A DNA stretch of 64,000 nucleotides from contig NZ_JARSBN010000002.1 in assembly GCF_029624125.1 (NCBI RefSeq), positions 124,001 to 188,000 of the forward strand, given 5' to 3'. The position numbers were made by a program, and so were the translations under genes. Below the pieces are notes generated by a model. The model searched no databases. It saw only the letters and a program-made list of their open reading frames with translations, and was not told where the DNA came from. This DNA is from Winogradskyella marincola. GTDB lineage: Bacteria; Bacteroidota; Bacteroidia; Flavobacteriales; Flavobacteriaceae. Position 1 is the first letter of the stretch. The number at the start of each line of letters is the position of its first letter. This document shows, one piece after another, positions 1-8,684 of the stretch.

Positions 1-275
1 TTGGTAACATCTACCAACCAAAAACCAATACCTGTAACAGCTACAATTCTAAAAAGCGTAAGAATAAGCTTTGCTGACTTATCTGAAATAAAGGTAAAAA
101 AATCACTCAGTTTAGTTCCCCAAGCCATTCCATCATTTTCTATAAAATCAATTTTAAACCATGAAAACACAGTAACGCCATCATTTAGGGCAAAATGTGT
201 TTTGATATAAATTTTACTGATTTGATCAACCAATAAAATAAGAATAATAATTATTGAGGCTTTTTTTAATGACAT
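1..275 (-). CDS. lspA: Lipoprotein signal peptidase (signal peptidase II), N-terminal part, runs off the left edge
   Basis: Reading leftward from ATG at 275, the frame stays open to base 1 and gives about 91 residues. Residues 8-16 are a hydrophobic first membrane segment followed by LVDQISKIYIK, and residues 44-53 read FIENDGMAWG. Both match conserved blocks of LspA. The enzyme cuts the signal peptide of diacylglyceryl-modified prolipoproteins in the inner membrane; the lipoproteins at 28.0 and 34.7 kb would be substrates. The two catalytic aspartates lie in the C-terminal half, outside the window, so activity cannot be judged. The gene follows ileS and a TraR-like gene on the same strand, an order I recall as common in flavobacteria, but a 217-bp gap with two hairpins separates it from them. 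Confidence 0.9.
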   Translation of the reverse strand, partial: MSLKKASIIIILILLVDQISKIYIKTHFALNDGVTVFSWFKIDFIENDGMAWGTKLSDFFTFISDKSAKLILTLFRIVAVTGIGFWLVDVT

Positions 276-280
276 ACTAT

Positions 281-300
281 ATTCCTGCGAAGGCAGAAAT
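281..300. repeat. REP-like palindrome, degenerate copy
   Basis: The bases ATTCCTGCGAAGGCAGAAAT form an imperfect inverted repeat of the same type as the copies at 470-489 and 39964-39983. It starts only 5 bp upstream of the lspA start codon, so it would lie in the lspA leader. Confidence 0.5.
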
Positions 301-404
301 CTCTTAATATTAAACAATAAAGCAAAAGTAATGGTTTATTCTTGTCTTGCAACTGAATAAGAACATTGATGTTCTTAAGCTAAACACAATAGAAATAAAA
401 CAAA

Positions 405-437
405 AGACCTCACAGGTTTTAAAAACCTGTGAGGTCT
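405..437. terminator. Long perfect palindrome, possible terminator or dispersed repeat
   Basis: AGACCTCACAGGTTTT (405-420) and its exact reverse complement (422-437) are separated by one base, giving 16-bp arms. It lies downstream of the TraR-like gene and upstream of lspA. The A/T part at the centre would form the loop. There is no long T-run, so a dispersed mobile palindrome is as likely as a terminator. Confidence 0.55.
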
Positions 438-469
438 GTATATGAATTTATTTATAAGCATACTTTTAG

Positions 470-489
470 ATTCCTGCTTTCGCAGGAAT
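470..489. repeat. REP-like palindrome
   Basis: ATTCCTGC (470-477) and GCAGGAAT (482-489) form an 8-bp stem with a 4-base loop just after the stop codon of the TraR-like gene. It belongs to the same family as 281-300 and 39964-39983. Confidence 0.55.
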
Positions 490-492
490 TTG

Positions 493-876
493 CTACTTCT
501 GCATATTCTTAGCTTCGATACTAAGCGTTGCGTGCGGTACAAGCTTTAATCGCTCTTTATTGATTAACTTCCCTGTAACTCTACAAACACCATAAGTCTT
601 ATTTTCTATTCTAATCACAGCATTTTTAAGATCTCTAATAAACTTTTCTTGGCGAATAGCCAATGCCGAATTAGACTCTTTACTCATAGTTTCACTTCCT
701 TCTTCAAAAGCCTTGAATGTAGGCGATGTATCGTCCGTACCATTATTATGGTCATTCATATAAGCACTTTTTATTAATTCTAAATCGTGCTCAGCTTTAC
801 TTATTTTTTCTTGAATTAAAACTTTGAATTCTTCTAAGTCTTTATCTGAATATCTATTTTTAGTATCTGCTGCCAT
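493..876 (-). CDS. TraR/DksA-family protein with degenerate zinc finger
   Basis: 127 aa. The N-terminal two thirds are charged and helical, as in the DksA coiled coil. The C-terminal part (about residues 95-125) reads YGVCRVTGKLI...ERL..VPHATLS, which lines up with the DksA/TraR zinc-finger region. Only one cysteine (C98) remains of the usual four, so zinc binding in the classic way is unlikely. Family members bind the secondary channel of RNA polymerase and alter initiation at stringently controlled promoters; that this one does so is inferred from similarity only. It starts 6 bp after the ileS stop, so it is almost surely co-transcribed with ileS. Confidence 0.85.
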   Translation of the reverse strand: MAADTKNRYSDKDLEEFKVLIQEKISKAEHDLELIKSAYMNDHNNGTDDTSPTFKAFEEGSETMSKESNSALAIRQEKFIRDLKNAVIRIENKTYGVCRVTGKLINKERLKLVPHATLSIEAKNMQK

Positions 877-882
877 AGTTTT

Positions 883-3800
883 TTAATGTTTTTGGATGAA
901 TAATTTGGTATTTACTTCATCAAAAGCAATTTCTATACCATTGTTTAAATTATCCATTAATTTTAAATCTTCGGTTAAGGTTTCAGATTTGATATACTCC
1001 TCGTTTGAAGCGATTGCAGCTGCAACTTGTGCATCATTTTGCAGTTGAACATCAATGCGGTCTGTAACTTCAAATCCAGAATCTTTACGCAAATTTTGAA
1101 TACGGTTTACGAGCTCACGAGCAATACCTTCCTTTCGTAATTCTTCTGTGATTGTAACATCTAAAGCTACCGTTAAAGCACCTTCATTAGCAACTAGCCA
1201 TCCTTCAATATCTTGAGATGTAATTTCAACATCCTCAAGTCCTAAAGTAATGTTTTTTCCATTAATTTCAACGTCTAAACTTCCGTTTTGCTCAATTTTT
1301 TTGATGTCTTCAGCCGAAAACGCACTTATTGCGCTGGCTATCAACTTCATATCCTTACCAAAACGTGGTCCAAGTGCTTTAAAATTTGGTTTTATTTGCT
1401 TTACCAAAATATCCGAAGCGTCTTGTAAAAGCTCTATTTCCTTGATATTCACCTCGTGTTTTATCAAACTTGAAACGGCTTCTATCTCTTCCTTTTGTTG
1501 GTCATTATCAACAGGAATCATTATTTTTTGAAGCGGCTGACGCACCTTAATCTTCTCTTTAGCTCTTAACGATAATACTAATGATGATATTGTCTGTGCG
1601 TTTTCCATTTTGCGCTCTAACACTTTATCTATAGCACTTTCATCTGCCTTAGGAAACTCTGCTAAATGCACACTCTCAAATCCTTCTTTTTGGGTAACTG
1701 CATTAAGGTCTAAATACAATCTATCCATAAAGAATGGCGCAATTGGTGCACCAAGCTTAGCGATGGTTTCCATACACGTATATAGCGTTTGGTATGCCGA
1801 AATTTTATCGGCTTGGTAATCGCCTTTCCAAAAACGTCTTCTACTTAAACGTACATACCAATTACTTAGATAATCTTGAGTAAAGTCTGAAATGGCTCTC
1901 GCAGCCTTTGTTGGCTCATATTCGGCATAATATTCATCTACCTTTTTAATTAAGGTATTTAATTCTGAAAGAATCCAACGGTCTAATTCTGGTCTTTCAT
2001 TTAGAGGAATATCTGCCTCTTCATATTTAAAACCATCTAAATTGGTATATAAACTGAAGAATGAATAGGTATTATATAACGTTCCGAAGAACTTACGTTT
2101 TACTTCCTCTACACCTTCAATATCAAACTTTAAATTGTCCCAAGGGTTGGCATTGCTTATCATATACCAACGTGTTGCATCTGCTCCGTGATTTGCTAAA
2201 GTTTCAAATGGATCTACAGCATTGCCTAAACGCTTAGACATTTTTTGCCCATTCTTATCTAAAACCAATCCGTTAGACACTACATTTTTGTATGCCACAG
2301 AATCGAAAACCATTGTTCCGATAGCGTGCAATGTATAAAACCAACCACGTGTTTGGTCTACACCTTCTGCAATAAAATCTGCTGGAAACGCTTCTTTCTT
2401 ATCAATGAAATCTTTGTTTTCGAACGGATAATGCCATTGTGCATAAGGCATAGAGCCAGAATCGAACCAAACATCTATTAAGTCGCTTTCGCGTTTCATC
2501 GGTTGACCTGATGCTGATACCAATACAATTTTATCAACTACGTTTTTATGTAGGTCTATTTTTTCATAGTTTTCTTCAGACATATTACCAACCTCGAAGT
2601 CTGCAAATATATCTTCAGACATTACACCTGCTTCAATAGCTTTTGCTATTTCACTTTTTAGTTCTTCAACAGAACCTATACACAACTGCTCTTTACCATC
2701 TTCTGTTCTCCAGATTGGTAATGGAATTCCCCAAAAACGTGAACGTGATAAGTTCCAATCGTTAGCATTAGCCAGCCAATTACCAAAACGCCCTTCGCCT
2801 GTTGATTTAGGTTTCCAGTTAATTGTGGTATTCAGCTCGTGCATTCTACCTTTTACGTCAGTGACTTTAATGAACCAAGAATCTAACGGATAATATAGAA
2901 TTGGCTTATCTGTTCTCCAACAATTTGGGTAGCTGTGCTTATATTTTTCAACCTTAAAGGCTTTATTTTCAATTTTTAATTTAATGGCAAGCTCTACATC
3001 TACAGATTTCTCTGGTGCTTCACCATCATTGTAATACTCGTTCTTTACGTACTTACCAGCAAACTCGCCCATTTCTGGTCTAAAACGTCCTTGCAAATCT
3101 ACAAGTGGCACTAAATTACCATTATCGTCCTTTACCAACATTGGTGGAATTTCTGGTGTAGCTTGTTTTGCAACCAAGGCATCATCTGCACCAAAGGTTG
3201 GCGCTGTATGCACAATACCTGTACCATCTTCAGTAGTAACAAAATCTCCAGAAATTACTCTAAAGGCATTCTCAGGATTATCGTTTGGCAACGCATAGTC
3301 TAGCAATTGCTCGTACTTAATACCAACTAAATCTTTTCCTTTGAATTCTTTAACGACGTAGAAAGGAATCTTTTTATCGCCTTCTTTAAATTCAATAAGT
3401 TCAGGCTTGGTTTCTACTTGCTTGTATTTTCCATCAAACTGTTTACCGACAAGACTTTTTGCCAACACCACATTCATTGGCTTGAATGTGTATTGGTTGT
3501 ATGTTTCAACTAAAACATAATCAATCTTTGGACCAACAGTTAAAGCAGTGTTACTTGGTAAGGTCCAAGGTGTGGTCGTCCAAGCTAAGAAATGAATATC
3601 GCCTTCATCTTGAAGAAAATCTGGCAATGTTTCTGCTATGGCTTTAAACTGCGCAACAACTGTAGTATCTGTAACGTCTTGATAAGTTCCTGGCTGGTTA
3701 AGCTCGTGCGAACTTAAGCCTGTACCTGCTTTTGGCGAATATGGCTGAATGGTGTAGCCTTTGTACAACAAATTCTTATCATAAATCTGCTTTAACAACC

Positions 3801-4287
3801 ACCAAACACTCTCCATATATTTGGATTTGTAGGTAATATATGGGTCATCCATATCTACCCAATAACCCATTTTTTTGGTAAGGTCGTTCCAAATATCTGT
3901 GTAACGCATTACAGCTTTTTTACACGCTTCGTTGTATTCTTCAACCGTAATTTTAGTTCCAATATCCTCTTTGGTAATGCCTAATTCTTTTTCAACACCC
4001 AACTCTACTGGCAAACCGTGTGTATCCCAACCCGCTTTACGCTTTACCTGGAAACCTTTCATTGTTTTGTAACGCGGAAAGATATCTTTTATAGCACGTG
4101 CCAATACGTGGTGCACGCCTGGTAAACCATTGGCAGAAGGTGGTCCTTCAAAAAACACGTAAGGCTCTTTGCCTTCTCTGGTAGTTACACTTTTTTCGAA
4201 GATATTATTAGCTTCCCAATAGCTGTTGATGTCCTCAGCAACTTTTGGCAAGTTAAGTCCTTTGTATTCAGGGAACTTTGTACTCAT
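883..4287 (-). CDS. ileS: Isoleucyl-tRNA synthetase
   Basis: 1134 aa, a class I aminoacyl-tRNA synthetase that charges tRNA-Ile in the cytosol. The HIGH-type motif is at residues 57-61 (GVHHV, preceded by PPSANG) and the KMSKR loop is at 682-686. The long region between them holds the CP1 editing domain with its TWTTPWTLPSN block. The length exceeds the roughly 940 aa of E. coli IleS, and the C-terminal 250 residues contain no cysteine zinc site. Both points fit the eukaryote-like type of IleRS, known from many Bacteroidetes and linked to low mupirocin sensitivity in that type; sensitivity here is not shown. It starts the unit ileS-traR-like. Confidence 0.97.
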   Translation of the reverse strand: MSTKFPEYKGLNLPKVAEDINSYWEANNIFEKSVTTREGKEPYVFFEGPPSANGLPGVHHVLARAIKDIFPRYKTMKGFQVKRKAGWDTHGLPVELGVEKELGITKEDIGTKITVEEYNEACKKAVMRYTDIWNDLTKKMGYWVDMDDPYITYKSKYMESVWWLLKQIYDKNLLYKGYTIQPYSPKAGTGLSSHELNQPGTYQDVTDTTVVAQFKAIAETLPDFLQDEGDIHFLAWTTTPWTLPSNTALTVGPKIDYVLVETYNQYTFKPMNVVLAKSLVGKQFDGKYKQVETKPELIEFKEGDKKIPFYVVKEFKGKDLVGIKYEQLLDYALPNDNPENAFRVISGDFVTTEDGTGIVHTAPTFGADDALVAKQATPEIPPMLVKDDNGNLVPLVDLQGRFRPEMGEFAGKYVKNEYYNDGEAPEKSVDVELAIKLKIENKAFKVEKYKHSYPNCWRTDKPILYYPLDSWFIKVTDVKGRMHELNTTINWKPKSTGEGRFGNWLANANDWNLSRSRFWGIPLPIWRTEDGKEQLCIGSVEELKSEIAKAIEAGVMSEDIFADFEVGNMSEENYEKIDLHKNVVDKIVLVSASGQPMKRESDLIDVWFDSGSMPYAQWHYPFENKDFIDKKEAFPADFIAEGVDQTRGWFYTLHAIGTMVFDSVAYKNVVSNGLVLDKNGQKMSKRLGNAVDPFETLANHGADATRWYMISNANPWDNLKFDIEGVEEVKRKFFGTLYNTYSFFSLYTNLDGFKYEEADIPLNERPELDRWILSELNTLIKKVDEYYAEYEPTKAARAISDFTQDYLSNWYVRLSRRRFWKGDYQADKISAYQTLYTCMETIAKLGAPIAPFFMDRLYLDLNAVTQKEGFESVHLAEFPKADESAIDKVLERKMENAQTISSLVLSLRAKEKIKVRQPLQKIMIPVDNDQQKEEIEAVSSLIKHEVNIKEIELLQDASDILVKQIKPNFKALGPRFGKDMKLIASAISAFSAEDIKKIEQNGSLDVEINGKNITLGLEDVEITSQDIEGWLVANEGALTVALDVTITEELRKEGIARELVNRIQNLRKDSGFEVTDRIDVQLQNDAQVAAAIASNEEYIKSETLTEDLKLMDNLNNGIEIAFDEVNTKLFIQKH

Positions 4288-4351
4288 TATTTACATTTCT
4301 TTTCGAGGCACGAAATTAAGGATTTATGCGTAAATGATAAGTCTTAAACCC

Positions 4352-4392
4352 AAAAAAAGCTACCAGATTTGTCTCTGGTAGCTTTTTTTTTT
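4352..4392. terminator. Rho-independent terminator downstream of the PQQ-dehydrogenase-like gene
   Basis: AGCTACCAGA pairs with TCTGGTAGCT, flanked by a run of A before and ten T after, so it can act in both directions. It closes the leftward gene ending at 4412 and insulates ileS from it. Confidence 0.85.
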
Positions 4393-4411
4393 AGTTATTG
4401 TAATGAAAACG

Positions 4412-7400
4412 TTATTCCACAATTACTTTTTTGGTAATTGTACTATTTCCATCAGATAATTGCACAACATAAACACCACTCGTGTAATTTACTGTGCTTA
4501 AAGTATATTGAGTACTATATGCTTTTAAAGTTTGCGTTAAGATCTTACGTCCTTGGATATCGAAAAGACTCAATTCTGTATTATTTGCCATAAGACCTTT
4601 TATAATTATTTGATCTAAAGCATTATTACTAAGTATATCTATACTTTCTAGATTAGTCTCATTTACAGACAATGCATTATTTTCAAATCTTAAATAAAAA
4701 CGTCCAACACCTGTTAAATTTACACTTGGTGTAAAGGTATAATCATTTGTATTTAATAATGTAAAGGTATTGGTTTGAGCATCCTCTAAATATACATTTG
4801 AAGTGATGTTTGAGTCCACTAAACTTATCGTTAATTGCTCTCCTTGTGCTGCATTAACACCAAGTGGTACAATGGCGTTATTAGAAACATCATCATGACC
4901 TATTGCCTGTATAGCCATACTTTCTCCCAAGTTACCTTCTGCCAATTCTGAGTAGATAGAAAAGGTTGAAGACACTCCTCCTAAATGTGCAGCATCATAA
5001 CCTGTATCTAAACCTAAACTTGCATTGTTTGTAATATAGAAATCGGTAACAAAATCATTAGTGCTTGTGCTCAACTTTATTCCTGCATAAGAAATTGTAT
5101 TAGCCGATCTGCCTGGAATAAAATCGTCTGAAGATCCATTAGCTCGCATTGAAGGTGTAAACGTTATATTTCCACCACCAGACTTTGAAGACACAAAGAA
5201 ACCTTGACCTGGAGCTATCAAAGCATTTGGGTTTGCATCAGAATAACTCAAGTTCCAGATTTCCCAATTGCTACCATCTCCATCATTTGCATCATAACCA
5301 TAAACACCTGCTGTTTGAGTTTCAAACTCTGACATGTTAGCTGCTAAGAAGTCTGATAATTTAATATACGACGTATATGGATTACCTATAAGATTCCATC
5401 TTTGATAAGCTGGTCCTGAATTTGCTATAGCCACATCTGCCTGATCCGTTTTAACAGATCCGTTAAACGTAAATGTACTAGCGTTTGTTGAAGCTGTTCT
5501 GTATCCGCGAGCTGCTTCTAAATTAAGAACATCTGATGTAGAATAGGTAAGATAATCTCCTGTAGATTTATCAAAATGTCCAAAGAGATATAATGTTTCG
5601 GCAGCGTTCATATAGATATTACTGTTATTAGCAGTAAAATCACTGAAGCTTTCTCCATTAACTGGCGGAGCTATTAAATCATTTCCGTTAGTGTTTGAAT
5701 TTACAAAACGATGGTATTTTAAATTACCTGTAACACTACCTTCTACTAATAAACTTGCAAATTCATTTGAATCTGAATTTAAAACAAACTCTCCATTATT
5801 AACAATATTACCGTTAACCGTAACTGAATTTGCTTTATCGATATTTAATGTTGCGCCAGAGGCTACTCGTACATTATTTACATTTATATCTGAAGTTACA
5901 TTAAAAGTACCATCTAAAACAAAAATGTCTTCTGTAGCTGTTAAGCCGCTTGGTGGATTTGGTGACCATGTACTGCTACTATAAAGCAAGCCACTGAAAA
6001 TATTGATAATATAATCTTCGTACTCGCCTCCATTATTCCCATCGTAGTCCATTTCACAAGAGTCATTTGGTGTCCAATAAGTTCTTGATGCTACACGCAT
6101 ACGTGTATTACCAGACAATGCTGATACAGGTACTGTAAAACTACCTGTAATCATAGAGTTATGAGGGAATAAATCATCTCCATCTGTAGTACCCCAAACA
6201 CGCTCACCAGAATCACCGAAATCTCCATCTTGATTAAAATCAATCCAAATACTATGACCTGATGTTTTGTTCCATGAATGCGTATTTACCAGTGTTATTT
6301 CAATATTAAAATCATCACCAGTTCTTAGGTTCGGAATTGCTAATCCATCATCTGTATGGTCTGAATATCCATTTACATCATCATTTTGATTACTTGAGTT
6401 CGACAAGATATTAGTGTTTCCTGAATCGCTTAACTGAAAATTACTCATATAAAAATCATCCGGATAATATGCAACTACTGGATTGCAATAATTAATTGCT
6501 GTAGTTGTAAAATTAACCAGTGAACTGTATGCAGATTCTCCTGTACCACAATCTGCATTAACTTGTAGTTCGTAATCTGTAGAAAGGGTTAAACCAGAAA
6601 TTACAATTGAGTTTGTAAATGCTGTTTCTGTTATCCACGAGGATGCTCCAACCTCTCTATATCTTACATTAAAAGTTACATCACTTATATCATCCCACGA
6701 AACGTTAGCCGTTGTTGTACTCGGTACAACATTTAAGCTTGAAGGTACTGCTAGTGTATTAACCGTAACATTTTGTGTTGCTGTATCTGTATTAGTTCCA
6801 TCATCAAAAGTCCATGTTATGGTACCTGACTCTCCTGGATTATATGTTACAGCATCTGTTGTTGTTGCTGTTACTTCTACACAAGCATTATTTATTAACG
6901 TAGGAGCTTCAACAGTAATACTACAATTACTTACAATATCATCTAAAGCTGGTGCCACAAAAGGACTTGGAGAAGCATTTGGCTGAACTGTTATGGTTGC
7001 AGTACATCTGCTTTCATTACCATCATTATCAGTTACTGTTAGTGTAACTTCTGTGGTTTCACCAACATCAGAACAGTCAAAAGTATTATCATCAATTTCT
7101 AACGAAGCAATACCAGCAGATCCACCTGTAGATCCGTTATTGATATCTGAAGCTGTAATTGAAGCTGTACCATAAGAATCTAAAGTAACCGTTATATCTT
7201 GACAGTTTGCAACTGGTGGATTAGAAACTAAAGCACCAACATATTCTATTTTTACAATCATACCAGGATTTGCAACAGATACTCCACTCGTAGATGAAGG
7301 ACCCGAAGTACCACCTCCATTATCTGTAACCGCATAGATTGTTAATCCATCTGGTGAAATTGCCAAATCTCTATATCTATCATTAGAAGAATGCCACTCA

Positions 7401-8650
7401 TCATAGACATCACCAACAACATCATCTCCATTAGCAGAAAGTTTTGCTCTATAAATAGTACCTTTCTTTAAAGATGTTACTAATAAAGATCTTCCCCATC
7501 CTGGGATATTTCCATTTTCATGGATATCTATACTTGAAGGCGCAACCGTTGGCCATGTAAACCAACCACCTGAAGGATCTGTTGCTATAGTACTATTATA
7601 CGTCCCAATTGGTGGCTGAAAATTAGCTGGAACATCATTTGCCGTAGGATAAGACTCATACTCCGTTGCAGTCTCGGCGCCTGCAGGACAGTTATGGTCG
7701 CTAAAAGAACCAGCATTACAACCACCTCCTAAAGAAGACCAATTACAATAAGTGTAAGCCATATTATCATAATAACCTGCTATTTCTGGCCATCCGTAAT
7801 TTTTTCCTTTTTCTACAACATTAATTTCATCATCTACTTTTGCTCCATGCTCTGAGTTAAAAAGTGTACCATCGGCGGCAAAAATAATACCCTGAGCATT
7901 TCTATGTCCATAAGTATAAACATGACTCTGAACACCATCAAGAATTGGATTATCTGATGGAATGCTTCCATCTAAATTTAAGCGCAGCGTTTTTCCTGGA
8001 TAATTATCATAATCTGTAGAAGAGGTAGGTAAAACCTGAGATAAAATTGGGTCACAAGAGTAATCAAACTGATTTGCTCCTTGATCTCCAATTGTATAAT
8101 ACAACTTTAGATCTGGCCCAATAATTAAACGACCAGAATTGTGGTCTGCACTACCAGGTAAGCCTTCTATTATTGTTCCGTTAGCGTCTAACGACGTATC
8201 TTCTGATAAACTATTTGTATTATTATCATATACTAACCTTACAATTCTTAGTTTAAGACCTCCATCACTGTAAGTGTAAGCTGCATAAACATAATTGTTA
8301 GTTGTAGTAGTTATATCTGAGTACAATGCAGGATGTATTGCCATACCCATAAGACCACCTTGCTTAGCATTTGCCACTTTACTTGACAAATCTATCATTA
8401 CACTAGGTGAGCTTGTATATGCATTAGGATCTACTCTAACTATTTTTTCACCAACTCTTTCGGTAACCCATAAATAATCGTCTGGACCGTATGTAATTTC
8501 CCAAGGGTAATCTAAAGCATTGTCTGGTGTTATTTTAGTTGTGCTCCAATCTGAACCGTTTGTTGTTGCTGATGAGCTTGGAGAAAAAGGGGTTTGAGCT
8601 TCAATTGAGATAAAATAAAGAAAGAAGCTAAGGAGTAAAAATCTTTTCAT
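4412..8650 (-). CDS. Secreted PQQ-dependent sugar dehydrogenase-like protein with T9SS sorting domain
   Basis: 1412 aa. Signal peptide at residues 1-19 (ends SIEAQ). Residues about 24-475 form a glucose/sorbosone dehydrogenase (GSDH) six-bladed propeller: a DHNSGRLIIGPD block holds the expected catalytic His, and YGHRNAQG and SEHGAKVDDEIN blocks follow, which in characterised members surround PQQ and Ca. Then come two HYR/Ig-like segments (about 480-640), a fibronectin type III domain (645-725), a GEVED domain (730-890, ending EYEDYIINIF), a beta-rich region with GNPYTS and GQGFFVSS motifs, and a T9SS C-terminal sorting domain (about 1335-1412). Likely oxidises a sugar or aldose end at the cell surface, with the other modules for adhesion; substrate unknown. 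It lies 34 bp after the next gene on the same strand and may be co-transcribed with it. Confidence 0.85.
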   Translation of the reverse strand: MKRFLLLSFFLYFISIEAQTPFSPSSSATTNGSDWSTTKITPDNALDYPWEITYGPDDYLWVTERVGEKIVRVDPNAYTSSPSVMIDLSSKVANAKQGGLMGMAIHPALYSDITTTTNNYVYAAYTYSDGGLKLRIVRLVYDNNTNSLSEDTSLDANGTIIEGLPGSADHNSGRLIIGPDLKLYYTIGDQGANQFDYSCDPILSQVLPTSSTDYDNYPGKTLRLNLDGSIPSDNPILDGVQSHVYTYGHRNAQGIIFAADGTLFNSEHGAKVDDEINVVEKGKNYGWPEIAGYYDNMAYTYCNWSSLGGGCNAGSFSDHNCPAGAETATEYESYPTANDVPANFQPPIGTYNSTIATDPSGGWFTWPTVAPSSIDIHENGNIPGWGRSLLVTSLKKGTIYRAKLSANGDDVVGDVYDEWHSSNDRYRDLAISPDGLTIYAVTDNGGGTSGPSSTSGVSVANPGMIVKIEYVGALVSNPPVANCQDITVTLDSYGTASITASDINNGSTGGSAGIASLEIDDNTFDCSDVGETTEVTLTVTDNDGNESRCTATITVQPNASPSPFVAPALDDIVSNCSITVEAPTLINNACVEVTATTTDAVTYNPGESGTITWTFDDGTNTDTATQNVTVNTLAVPSSLNVVPSTTTANVSWDDISDVTFNVRYREVGASSWITETAFTNSIVISGLTLSTDYELQVNADCGTGESAYSSLVNFTTTAINYCNPVVAYYPDDFYMSNFQLSDSGNTNILSNSSNQNDDVNGYSDHTDDGLAIPNLRTGDDFNIEITLVNTHSWNKTSGHSIWIDFNQDGDFGDSGERVWGTTDGDDLFPHNSMITGSFTVPVSALSGNTRMRVASRTYWTPNDSCEMDYDGNNGGEYEDYIINIFSGLLYSSSTWSPNPPSGLTATEDIFVLDGTFNVTSDINVNNVRVASGATLNIDKANSVTVNGNIVNNGEFVLNSDSNEFASLLVEGSVTGNLKYHRFVNSNTNGNDLIAPPVNGESFSDFTANNSNIYMNAAETLYLFGHFDKSTGDYLTYSTSDVLNLEAARGYRTASTNASTFTFNGSVKTDQADVAIANSGPAYQRWNLIGNPYTSYIKLSDFLAANMSEFETQTAGVYGYDANDGDGSNWEIWNLSYSDANPNALIAPGQGFFVSSKSGGGNITFTPSMRANGSSDDFIPGRSANTISYAGIKLSTSTNDFVTDFYITNNASLGLDTGYDAAHLGGVSSTFSIYSELAEGNLGESMAIQAIGHDDVSNNAIVPLGVNAAQGEQLTISLVDSNITSNVYLEDAQTNTFTLLNTNDYTFTPSVNLTGVGRFYLRFENNALSVNETNLESIDILSNNALDQIIIKGLMANNTELSLFDIQGRKILTQTLKAYSTQYTLSTVNYTSGVYVVQLSDGNSTITKKVIVE

Positions 8651-8684
8651 TTAGTTTATTGCTATGTTAGTTATATGAATGCGA

